A program made the position numbers and the translations under genes. Of a stretch of 64,000 nt of DNA, positions 9,357 through 16,917 are shown in pieces; positions within the stretch are counted from its first letter, which is position 1; every line of letters begins with the position of its first letter. Location: the NCBI RefSeq assembly GCF_029814175.1, contig NZ_CP122312.1, forward strand, positions 496,001 to 560,000, written 5' to 3'. Source of the DNA: Halospeciosus flavus. GTDB taxonomy: Archaea > Halobacteriota > Halobacteria > Halobacteriales > Halobacteriaceae. The notes under the pieces were generated by a model, which was not told the DNA's origin, did not search any database, and worked only from the letters and a program-made list of their open reading frames with translations.

Positions 9357-9916
9357 TTCATACTCGGTTTTGCGTGCCGTGCGCGGTCGAGCGGGCGTCT
9401 CCGGAGAAGAGCGTGTCCGGATGGGATTCATAATCGGCGTATATCCCCGGAGGAGAGTGATGTGGACGAGTACTCCGGTCGAGCTAGGTCCGCGTTCGCG
9501 GCCGGGGTGGAGTCACCCTCGCTGGCCGGATTCGGCGGCGACAGTCCCCCGACGTGCCGATTTCCGCTCCCGAGTCGCCGGTCGATAGCCACGTAGGCTC
9601 GATAGTCTCGACGCCGCGAATCTTCATAATCGGGTGCTGTCGTGCGGTTTTCACCGTCTGATCGGTGGCGAGCCGCATCCCCCTGCAGAGCGGTCCCACC
9701 GGGATGGCCGTCTCCGGCGCCGAGCAGCCACCTCGCAGGCGATTCTCTCTTGCCGTTCTCTTGGGACGCGGCGCCGACCCGGCCGTCAGACTCGTTTCAC
9801 CCCCCTCGCCACACCACTCCTTCCGGGGAAATCACCCGAGTATGACCGTCGATGCGCGCACGACACGTGCCGAGAGTCGCGCTCGCCCGCGCTCCCGCCG
9901 CCGAACCGAGTATGAA
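9357..9916. repeat. five copies of CCGANTATGA in mirror arrangement with 70-nt spacing
   Basis: Minus-strand copies lie at 9357-9367, 9427-9437 and 9623-9633 (seen on the plus strand as TTCATACTCGG or TTCATAATCGG). Plus-strand copies lie at 9836-9846 (CCGAGTATGAC) and 9906-9916 (CCGAGTATGAA). The spacing is exactly 70 nt between the first two and again between the last two. The copies near 9437-9455 and 9816-9846 also share an upstream TCCGGGGA element, so the relation extends to about 30 bp. No recombinase gene is in the window. Confidence 0.55.
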
Positions 9917-10216
9917 CGTCGCAGGGCTGTGTCCGCGGACCGACTGCCGCAGGAAGCAGCCGCACACCGCGACGACTCCGGTTCGACCCACTTCGAAACA
10001 GCCGACACGACCTATCCACCCTAGAACTGTTCGCTCGCCGCGACGCGGGGACGCACGTCTCGGCTGCGCGGGTATTGCACGATTCCGCTCCCCATCGCAG
10101 TGCAAACCGGGGGTCGTACAGCATAGTCGATGCGGGCCCGGCCGTCTCCATACATCGATTTCGAGGATTTGGGGCAGCTCTGACGTCGAGAGCGGCTCTC
10201 CACCGGGCTCGGCTCG

Positions 10217-10647
10217 TCCATAGATTGCCACGCGGTCCGAAAGGAGGTGGGGGAGAAGCCCGCTGTTGGGGGTGCACCCGCGTCGCCGCGCCCGTCGGCG
10301 ACGAGACGGGGTTCGCCGTTCGCGAATCGGCCGAAATCGGCGGCGCTGCCGACTCGTGACGGTGGCGATGCAGGCTTTCGGATCGACCTCTCGGATAAGT
10401 GGCTAGTTCCATAGATTGCCCGGAACGCAACACTGCAGCAATCTATGGAGAATCCCTCCCCGATAACCCCTCGGAAACCCGAGGAATATTTGGTGAGACG
10501 CCACCTACCTGGATCGCCCTCAGCGGTCTGCAGTCGGGTGGTTTCCCCTGGTTCCACTCCTGATTGGGGCTCCGATCGCACCACCCCGTTACAGCCGACT
10601 GGCCACGCCACCCCCGCTTCTTTCCGGACAATCGTGCAATCTATGGA
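10217..10647. repeat. four copies of GCAATCTATGGA forming nested inverted pairs
   Basis: The 12-mer is exact in all four places: reverse at 10217-10228 and 10408-10419, forward at 10438-10449 and 10636-10647. The inner pair forms a 12-bp stem with an 18-nt spacer; the outer copies sit 191 and 198 nt further out. The outer two resemble each other beyond the 12-mer (ATGGACG, then GAGC and GTNGAGA). Each copy contains an ATG that would begin a short divergent frame, none of which looks like a real protein. Confidence 0.6.
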
Positions 10648-11014
10648 CGCGACGAGCGCCGTCGAGACCGTTCATCGGCTGTCCTCGTCGCTGCGATGGC
10701 CGAGTTTCGACCACTGGCGATTCGGGCCCGACTGCCGAGGGACTGTACCACGTCGATCGCCGCCGCCCGTTTGTCGGACTCCCCAGGGACGCCCCCGCAG
10801 GCCACCTGACGCCGAACAGACGAGCCGACCTGTGCCCTCACGTCCACGCAGCGGCTGGCTCCAGCGAGTGGCTGTGCGGTGACGAGAGTCCAAGGACGGC
10901 CGAGCGAGGAGTGGGTTCGATACAGGGCAGCACCGAACTCAACGTCCACCACGAATTACCGATAGCCGCGATCGTCGCGAGCGGGTGTGTCGCAACCCGA
11001 TTTCCTTCACGGAG

Positions 11015-11752
11015 TCAGACGATCGCTGGTGCTGGTCGGCGATACTGCTCGTCGAGTGCGGGCCCACCGAGCGAAACGTACAGCTCAATCAGGTCGGCGA
11101 CGTCGCTCTCGCCGTAATCCGTGAGTAGTCGTGTCAACTCGCGGTGAACGCTTGTCTCCTCGAGTCCGGCGTCGACGTTTTCGACGTATTTCGTTCCGAG
11201 GACGCGTCCGACGTGCTTTCCTTGGACCGCTGACTCATCGATTTCGGCGAGGTAGCCCTCTGGAAAGCGGTAGTCCTCATACCAGACGCCGGCGTTGTCG
11301 ATTCCTGCGAGTTTGTAGGCTTTCCAGTCGGGGAGAACGTGTTGGTCGTCCCAGAGCTCGTCAGCGTATTCGTCGGCAGCGGCGAGCGCGACGTCGACGT
11401 GGTCCTCGAACAGGCGCTCAATCGCCGGGCGGAACGCACTCCCTGTTCGCTCGTCGACCTCGGCTGCCCAGTTGAGCAGGTGTGTCCCGTCGAACCAGGC
11501 CCCGTTGTAGGTGAGGATGCGCTCGATATCGCGCTGGTCGCACCACTCGAGCAGGCGATCGAAGAGGTCGGCCGTGTATGCATCCTCCCAGCCACCCCGC
11601 CGAAAGAGTACCTGGGTCGCTGGCGCATCCTCCAGTACGTCCGCGTATGCGAGTCCGACGGCGACCCACTCGTAGTAGGCCGTCTCGTTCGAGCCGTCGG
11701 GTGGCTCCTCGAAGGGGCTTGCCGTCTCGATGTCCAATACGAGCGTTCCCAT
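11015..11752 (-). CDS. predicted DEDDy 3'-5' exonuclease (RNase H-like fold)
   Basis: The 245-residue protein carries the three exonuclease motifs of the DnaQ/YprB-like RNase H fold: motif I LVLDIETASP (Asp7, Glu9), motif II TYNGAWFDGTHLL, and motif III Y-x3-D in DYGESDVADL. It should cleave single-stranded DNA or RNA ends using two metal ions. It is encoded downstream of the PLD/ATPase fusion on the same strand, separated by 78 bp, so the two are probably co-transcribed. That context points to nucleic-acid processing by an accessory element or a defence locus. Substrate and partner are inferred, not shown. Confidence 0.75.
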   Translation of the reverse strand: MGTLVLDIETASPFEEPPDGSNETAYYEWVAVGLAYADVLEDAPATQVLFRRGGWEDAYTADLFDRLLEWCDQRDIERILTYNGAWFDGTHLLNWAAEVDERTGSAFRPAIERLFEDHVDVALAAADEYADELWDDQHVLPDWKAYKLAGIDNAGVWYEDYRFPEGYLAEIDESAVQGKHVGRVLGTKYVENVDAGLEETSVHRELTRLLTDYGESDVADLIELYVSLGGPALDEQYRRPAPAIV

Positions 11753-11830
11753 CTCGTCTCACCGTTCGGTCAGGCCGCGGATGAACGCTTCCACACGACG
11801 GCCGTGAGTCGAGCCGTCTCGCGAGGGTCG

Positions 11831-14113
11831 CTAGCTGCTGAACAGTCGCGAGAGGAAGCCACCGGAGTCGCTCTGTGTGTCGTCGGCCTCGGCTTCGCGC
11901 TCTCCGGTGGGCCCCGTCGAGTGTGTCTCGGCGCCGGTCTCGGCGGGGTCGTCGAGGAGATCGGCCAGCGAGTACCCAACCCATTCGGCGAACTCCTCGG
12001 GTGCACCGATGTAGACACTGGTGCCGGATTTATCGGACATGAAGCGCTTGGAGAGGCGTTTTTCGTAGTCGTAGACCTCGTACTCGTCGCGGTCGAAGTC
12101 CGCAGTGATCGCGTTCGGCTCGGACTCGAACGTGACACGGCCACCCTGGATGTCACGCTGCCACTTCAGCCGTCCCGTATCGTAGGTCTTCTCGGCCGGT
12201 TCGTCGGCGGGGAAGTACTCCGGTTGCTCGCGGTCGGCCTCCGCGTAGAACTCGCAGAAGATACGGCGGACGTCCTCGATGGTGCCGTTCCCGTCGGTCC
12301 ACGGTTGCTCGGTAAGCATCCGGCGGGCGACGTAGCTGAAGATCGGGTTCTGTCGCTCCAGGACCTCCGCAAGGTCGGTTTGCGCTTCGCGGAACCCCGG
12401 ATCCTCTGGGTTCGACGGGAACGAAACGTCCATGCTCAGGATCTTCATCCGGTTGCGGAACTCCGATTTCGGGAGCGCGTCGTTCGTCGTGAAGATGAGG
12501 CAGGGCTGGTCGACGCTGGTCGGCGTCCAGTCGCCCCAGTAGTTCCGGATGGGGCTCCAGCTCTGGATCTTGCTCTTCTCCGCGTCGATGATAGCGTACG
12601 GGAAGGACGTGTCCCACTCGCGGACCCCCCGAATCTCCTTGACGCCGACGTCGTCCGCGTCCACTCCGGAGATGACCGTGTTGTCGGAGACGAGTCGGAG
12701 GATGTACTCGGTGAGTTTGTCCTTCCCGGCGTCGCTCTTCCCCTCGATGTAGAGGTGCTGGAGCACGTTGTCGAGCGTGCGCGACGGCGAGGAGAGGGCC
12801 TCGGCGTACTGGTTGGCGAACGGCGCCCAGAACCCGTAGAGGAACGCCTCGTACATCTGCGCCATCACGGCTGTCTCGGATTGTGTGTGGCCGTGGTCGC
12901 GGACCGTCTCGATGTAGGCCTCGATGGTGGCGAGACAGTGATTCAGGATCTCCGGAGTTGGCTCGTCCGTCGCGACGAGGATCATCTCGTCATCCTCGCC
13001 GATGATCACCTGTTCGGCCTCCGGGAGCACCGACATCGTCGGGATAGACGTGGATTCCTTGACCTGGTTGTTGTACGCGCTCAGCGGCGCGGTGATACTG
13101 TGGTCCTCGACGGTCGCACCGCGGTCACGAAGACTCGTCCCGAACTCGTCCGCGATATCCTTGTCGACCTTACTCGTCCCCATGCGGATTTTCTCGTCGG
13201 GCGCCCGAACCCGTGGGCGGTCGAGTGTGTCGGTCAGGCCGGTCTCGTGGTCCGACTCGACGAGTCCGACGTCCGGCTCCTCCTCGCCGTCGGCCGCATC
13301 TGCGGTTTCAGCATCGGTCTCGTCGGATTCGACGACGGTTCGATCCGCGTTTTCGGGCTCCTCGATGAACGCGACCGTTTCGTCCGCGTCTTCCGGGTCG
13401 TCGACGACGGCGGTCACCCGATCAGCGATCGCCGTCACGTCCTCGACGGCGTCCTGGTTTAGCGCGGCCGTATCGCTCACGTCGAGGTCGCCGGCACCTA
13501 CCCAGTACTCGATACGGTTCTCCCGCTCCTCCGGTGAATCGGCCTCTTCGAGAGCGTCGACGAGCCCTTCGAGGAGTGTCTGATCGCTGTAGCCGTCGCG
13601 ATATTCGTCGATAAAGCGCTCGAACTCTTGGTCAAGTTCGGTGCCGACCTCGGTGGTGAAGACGGAAATCTGGTTGGTGTGGTACTCCCAGGAGTTCCGC
13701 GAGAGATTCGCCGAACCCTGCACGAGCTTCACTGTGTCGTCCGGCATCACGATGCGGTAGATCTTCGAGTGGACGACCTTCCGGTTCTTGAGCCGGACGG
13801 TCAGACGGCCGTCCTGGCGGAGTTGCACGAGCGAACGCGCAGTTGCAACCTCGTTAACCTGGTCAGCGTAGTCGTCGGCATTGCCGATCAGGACGTCAAG
13901 TGAGTCGATGTCGTACTCCGTCAGCATCTGGACCATCAGTTCGGGTGTCTCCGCGTACGTCACGGCGTCGACGTGCCGTGCCCCCTCGAACAGGTCGAGG
14001 AAGTCACCCCGATCTTTCACCATCGCCAGCCGGTACTTGGCCGACCCCGACCCGTAGAACTCCGGCATGTCGGCGAACCTATCGAACGACACGTTCGCTG
14101 TCAGTTCATCCAT
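11831..14113 (-). CDS. PLD-family nuclease fused to an SF3-like AAA+ ATPase
   Basis: The 760-residue protein has two parts. Residues 1-210 resemble one phospholipase-D nuclease module with HSK (about 113) and GSANLSRNSW (about 128); the Asp of a full HxKx4D is not in place. After a very acidic linker (about 240-300) comes an AAA+ domain with the degenerate P-loop GKSDAGKDKL (about 456; Asp where Ser/Thr is usual), a Walker B-like PYAIIDAEK and a sensor-1 LIFTTNDALP followed by FRNRMKIL, the pattern of SF3/D5 helicases. The C-terminus is acidic and ends GGFLSRLFSS. It leads the exonuclease gene. The pairing suggests DNA processing in a virus, plasmid or defence setting; the ATPase may be inactive or use an unusual loop. 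Confidence 0.7.
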   Translation of the reverse strand: MDELTANVSFDRFADMPEFYGSGSAKYRLAMVKDRGDFLDLFEGARHVDAVTYAETPELMVQMLTEYDIDSLDVLIGNADDYADQVNEVATARSLVQLRQDGRLTVRLKNRKVVHSKIYRIVMPDDTVKLVQGSANLSRNSWEYHTNQISVFTTEVGTELDQEFERFIDEYRDGYSDQTLLEGLVDALEEADSPEERENRIEYWVGAGDLDVSDTAALNQDAVEDVTAIADRVTAVVDDPEDADETVAFIEEPENADRTVVESDETDAETADAADGEEEPDVGLVESDHETGLTDTLDRPRVRAPDEKIRMGTSKVDKDIADEFGTSLRDRGATVEDHSITAPLSAYNNQVKESTSIPTMSVLPEAEQVIIGEDDEMILVATDEPTPEILNHCLATIEAYIETVRDHGHTQSETAVMAQMYEAFLYGFWAPFANQYAEALSSPSRTLDNVLQHLYIEGKSDAGKDKLTEYILRLVSDNTVISGVDADDVGVKEIRGVREWDTSFPYAIIDAEKSKIQSWSPIRNYWGDWTPTSVDQPCLIFTTNDALPKSEFRNRMKILSMDVSFPSNPEDPGFREAQTDLAEVLERQNPIFSYVARRMLTEQPWTDGNGTIEDVRRIFCEFYAEADREQPEYFPADEPAEKTYDTGRLKWQRDIQGGRVTFESEPNAITADFDRDEYEVYDYEKRLSKRFMSDKSGTSVYIGAPEEFAEWVGYSLADLLDDPAETGAETHSTGPTGEREAEADDTQSDSGGFLSRLFSS

Positions 14114-14286
14114 AAGATATGTTCATGCCAGGTACAGATAAGTCCGTTCTAGCAATCGGTGTGTCCGTCTATCGACCTTGATGCGAGCGACGATGCAGAG
14201 GTGACGTGACGCTCTATTCCTGGATTCAGCCATCGTGTCACGCTGCCCACAAAGTACGCACAGCTACCGGCCCGCCGCTACAGTGT

Positions 14287-14664
14287 ATGTCGACAGAGAC
14301 ACCGAGCGACGATCAGTCCACGAACGAGGCAGCGGAGTCCGAGGAGGTTGAGGCCAGCATAGACGACAACGCTTCGTGGGAGGATATCGGACGCGACTTG
14401 CTTCACGCACGACTGGAGCGAATCAGCGAGGAAACCGTACGGAATGCCTTCCGACAGGCAACGTCACGTATCGCCGCGGGCGAGGCGTTGACCGAGGAGG
14501 ATATCGTCGAGATGTATACTGCCATCGAGGAGGCAAAGCGGGGTATCGAACTGGCGGCCGCAGTGTCGCCCGAGACAGCGCCGTTCCCGGACCCCTATGA
14601 CTTCCTCTGCGAGTCGGATCGACAGCGATACATTGAGGAGGCCGAGCGACGACGCGACGTCTGA
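14287..14664 (+). CDS. small acidic protein of unknown function
   Basis: The 125-residue protein starts MSTETPSDDQSTNE at 14287; about 40 acidic, disordered residues precede a helical domain (WEDIGRDLLHARLERISEET, then FRQATSRIAAGEALTEEDI). The end (DPYDFLCESDRQRYIEEAER) is also charged and helical. No catalytic motif is seen. It is divergent from the PLD/ATPase gene with 173 bp between the starts, so the two may share a regulatory region. The composition is haloarchaeal and the frame is clean, so it is probably a real gene of the island. Confidence 0.6.
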   Translation: MSTETPSDDQSTNEAAESEEVEASIDDNASWEDIGRDLLHARLERISEETVRNAFRQATSRIAAGEALTEEDIVEMYTAIEEAKRGIELAAAVSPETAPFPDPYDFLCESDRQRYIEEAERRRDV

Positions 14665-14813
14665 ACCCCGCGTGTCACGGGCGACCCGCACTTTGGTTTC
14701 TTCACCGCCCACGTAGACCGTGGGCTCACGCAGTATGCCGTCGAGGACCAGGCATTCTCCTCGTACCCGTTCGTGTGCTGCTGGTCGTGGGATCCTGTGT
14801 ATCCACGCGAGGG

Positions 14814-15170
14814 TCAGGCGTCCCTGAATTCGGTGAGCGAGTGGTTCGGGCTGTCACTGTTCCACTTGCCGATCTGGATGACGTCGAACGTGTCCAGGGG
14901 AGCGGCAAGCTCGTCGGCAAGTTGGGTCCGGATCGCGCTGGCGAGACTGTCGACGCGGATCGCCGTGAGCGCGTGCTGGGTGAGGGAGTAGCTGGTCGCG
15001 AGGCTCGTCGGGGCGACGACGATGACGCTCGCCCCATCGACGCCGTCGAGCGCGAGTTGGGCATCTCGGTACTGGAGCACCGTCGCATCGAGCTCGTCGA
15101 CCGGGAAGAGACAGCTAGCCGCACCATACTCGATGGTCGCCCCCGCCGACTCGAAATGCCCTTTGAGCAT
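14814..15170 (-). CDS. hypothetical protein whose start lies inside a 17-bp inverted repeat
   Basis: The 118-residue protein (from MLKGHFESAGATIEYGAASC) has alternating hydrophobic strands (DGASVIVVAPTSLATSYSLT) and ends LDTFDVIQIGKWNSDSPN. I do not recognise the family; the segment VDELDATVLQYRDAQLALDG suggests a sensor-like or small alpha/beta fold. The ATG at 15170 is used because it sits in the conserved arm of the inverted repeat; an in-frame ATG at 15194 would add eight residues. A TATA-like GCATATATCTAC lies at about 15181-15191, which fits a leaderless or short-leader transcript. Confidence 0.55.
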   Translation of the reverse strand: MLKGHFESAGATIEYGAASCLFPVDELDATVLQYRDAQLALDGVDGASVIVVAPTSLATSYSLTQHALTAIRVDSLASAIRTQLADELAAPLDTFDVIQIGKWNSDSPNHSLTEFRDA

Positions 15171-15202
15171 AATCGACTGTAGATATATGCTCAATGGGCA
15201 TT
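15155..15202. promoter_or_regulatory. 17-bp inverted repeat with a start codon in each arm
   Basis: The left arm AATGCCCTTTGAGCATA (15155-15171) and the right arm TATGCTCAATGGGCATT (15186-15202) pair at 16 of 17 positions across a 14-nt spacer. The left arm holds, on the minus strand, the ATG of the 118-residue gene (MLKGHF); the right arm holds, on the plus strand, a mirror-image ATG reading MLNGHY, which leads only into a short frame. The spacer is AT-rich. This may be a symmetric operator overlapping the promoter, or an inverted duplication of a gene start. Confidence 0.6.
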
Positions 15203-15524
15203 ATCTTTGTGGTGGACGAGGAATTGACCCACTCACGCTCTCGAACACCGCCAACGCGAGACGTCCCCACGCGCCGCTGCCGAGTGGCCTGCTGTGAACG
15301 GCTACGACAATAGCCCGGTCTACAACGACGATTCGTCGAATCCACGAAGACCTCGGCGACACTCCGTCTTCGGCCGGCCGTTTGGGTGGTTCGTCATGGT
15401 GGGCGACCCACGACTCTCGCCACGGCGGTGCTCCCCCCTCTCGTCTGTGGTCCGCGTGTTCGATGCAACCCACCTCACTGGGTCGTCACTCCGCCATTTA
15501 TCGGGCTCGCCAGCGGCGAGAGCC

Positions 15525-16331
15525 ATGCCGACGAACGTCCGAGACGAGCGCCAAGAGGAATCGACCTGCCCGACCTGTGACCGTGACTTCGCGTCGGCGC
15601 GTGGAGTGCGTGTCCACCACACGCGCGTCCACGGCGAGCGCCTGCCGAATCGTCAATGTGCCGACTGCGAGACTCCCTTCTACGCGCCCTACGCCGAGCG
15701 GGTGCGCTGTGACGACTGTGTGGGGACACTCGATGACGCGGACGGCCGTCCTCGCACCGACCAGGGTGATACGACCGGGACGTGTCTCGTCTGCGACGCC
15801 GAATTCCGGTACTACGCCTCGGAGAAGAACGGGCGATACTGCCCGGCCTGCGTCGCCGATCCCGACGTCGCGTGTACGGTCCACGTGCAGTCGAGCGATC
15901 GGGTGTCGGTCGCGTGCTCGCACTGCGGCGAGGAGGTCGACGTCTTCCGCTCCGAGGCCGACGCGCAGTCGGACCACTTCTGTGACCGTGCGTGTTACCG
16001 CGCGTGGCTGTCGGTGACGCAACGTGACTCGGCGAAGTGGTGTGCTGACGACAACCCGAACTGGCGCGGCGGCGTCGACGCCGACGACCTCTATGGGGCA
16101 GGGTGGCCCAGTGCTCGCCGTCGCGCACTGGAGCGAGATGACCGTGAGTGCCAGCGGTGTGGGGTGGGGAAGGAGGAATTGGGCCAGAATCCCGACGTGC
16201 ATCACCGAACACCCGTGCGAGAGTTTGGGGATCCCCGAGAGGCACATACCCTCGACAATCTCGTCTGTTTGTGCCGGCCGTGTCACCTCGCCGTCGAACG
16301 TGGGGAGGCGCGGGTCGAGGACGGGGAGTAG
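15525..16331 (+). CDS. HNH endonuclease with several N-terminal zinc fingers
   Basis: The 268-residue protein begins with a C2H2-type finger (CPTCDRDFASARGVRVHHTR). Three more cysteine clusters follow (CADCETPF with CDDC, CLVCDAEF with CPAC, and CSHCGEEVDVF with CDRAC). After the NPNWRGG motif, common in phage HNH proteins, comes a classical HNH domain: CQRCG, DVHHRTPV with the catalytic His pair, LDNLVCLCRPCH. The start at 15525 follows a TATA-like TTTATC about 25 nt upstream; upstream in-frame residues are not coding-like. It is a DNA endonuclease of mobile-element or restriction type, last in the island before tRNA-Glu. Confidence 0.82.
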   Translation: MPTNVRDERQEESTCPTCDRDFASARGVRVHHTRVHGERLPNRQCADCETPFYAPYAERVRCDDCVGTLDDADGRPRTDQGDTTGTCLVCDAEFRYYASEKNGRYCPACVADPDVACTVHVQSSDRVSVACSHCGEEVDVFRSEADAQSDHFCDRACYRAWLSVTQRDSAKWCADDNPNWRGGVDADDLYGAGWPSARRRALERDDRECQRCGVGKEELGQNPDVHHRTPVREFGDPREAHTLDNLVCLCRPCHLAVERGEARVEDGE

Positions 16332-16453
16332 TGCGGTAGTAGCACACTACTCGAAACCTATGTCAGAATCAGAGGATAGCCGTCTCTAAACGCGAAGTGC
16401 GTTATTCTGGGGATAGAAGCTGTCGCTTCGAGGTTTGGGAAGTGTAAGGAAAG

Positions 16454-16528
16454 TGCTCCGTCAGGGATTTGAACCCTAGTCCTTGCCGTGAGAGGGCAAG
16501 ATGATTGGCCGGACTACACCAACGGAGC
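16454..16528 (-). tRNA. tRNA-Glu (CTC anticodon)
   Basis: Read on the minus strand, the 7-bp acceptor GCTCCGT pairs with ACGGAGC, followed by discriminator A at 16454. The anticodon stem CTTGCC/GGCAAG encloses the loop CTCTCAC with anticodon CTC, which reads GAG. The T arm has GGTTCAAATCC. CCA is not encoded. A TATA-like CTTAAG lies near 16587 upstream. The 3' end faces the accessory island on its left. Confidence 0.95.
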
Positions 16529-16917
16529 GTACCTGCATCGCCACATCCGTCGTGGCGTGCGCATTTGTACGGAATGCCCGGTTGTACTTAAGACTCTCGA
16601 ATCGGGCGCGTCGTGTGACGCGACAGCACGTCTACCCCGTACATAGCGAATAGTTCATCTACTCGGAGTTACGCATCGTTCGTCCGCGACGCCGCGGTCG
16701 TCGACGAGGACCACCAACTGGAAAGTGGAGTTCGGTCGCGTGGGTCGGCGAACGGCGCTCGGGGATCGAGCAGGGTTCGTCTCGGCACGTCCTCATGACG
16801 GCCAGCGCCACGGCTCAGCGGTACAATCACTCGCAGGAATCAGTCCGCGTCGCGTCCATAGCTACGCCTTGTCGCGAGAATCACGTAACCGAGGGTCGAA
16901 AACCCACCTCGCCTCAC
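16529..16917. other. intergenic region between tRNA-Glu and the first MFS gene
   Basis: No coding frame is supported in these 389 bp. The left part should hold the tRNA-Glu promoter (reading leftward; CTTAAG near 16587). The right part (16855-16890) holds one copy of a 36-bp dispersed repeat that recurs at 24643-24678. The rest shows nothing recognisable. Confidence 0.6.
16855..16890 (-). repeat. 36-bp dispersed intergenic repeat, copy 1
   Basis: The minus-strand sequence of this segment matches the plus-strand sequence at 24643-24678 at 32 of 36 positions, with an exact 18-bp core GTGATTCTCGCGACAAGG. Both copies end in a TATGGA that includes an ATG. Both are intergenic. Confidence 0.65.

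Larger units (their letters stand above)
9271..11014. other. 1.7-kb gene-poor segment with dispersed inverted ATG-containing motifs
   Basis: No reading frame here looks coding: translated frames are short and dominated by Arg, Ser and Pro, and they lack the acidic composition of the neighbours. What stands out are two motif families. CCGANTATGA occurs five times (9357-9367, 9427-9437 and 9623-9633 on the minus strand; 9836-9846 and 9906-9916 on the plus strand). GCAATCTATGGA occurs four times (10217-10228 and 10408-10419 on minus; 10438-10449 and 10636-10647 on plus). Degenerate relatives lie near 10120 and 10148. The segment may be decayed mobile DNA or an array of non-coding elements. Confidence 0.6.

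Noticed and set aside
9357..9916. A CRISPR array, because of motifs 70 nt apart
   Set aside because: The repeat is only 10-11 bp, occurs in both orientations, and most intervals are not equal. A CRISPR repeat would be about 30 bp and direct, and no cas gene is near.
14690..14815. A coding fragment on the plus strand with text such as WSWDPVYPREG
   Set aside because: It has no start, no stop-defined length and no family resemblance, and it overlaps the end of a better-supported minus-strand gene only in part. It is treated as non-coding.
16455..16475. A second copy of the tRNA-Glu 3' end as attL for the island
   Set aside because: I searched 8833-11015 for CTCCGTCAGGGATTTG-like text and found none, so no attachment-site pair is claimed.
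16710..16735. A replication-origin box, from ACTGGAAAGTGGAG
   Set aside because: It only partly resembles the haloarchaeal ORB, is single, and no orc1/cdc6 gene is in the window.
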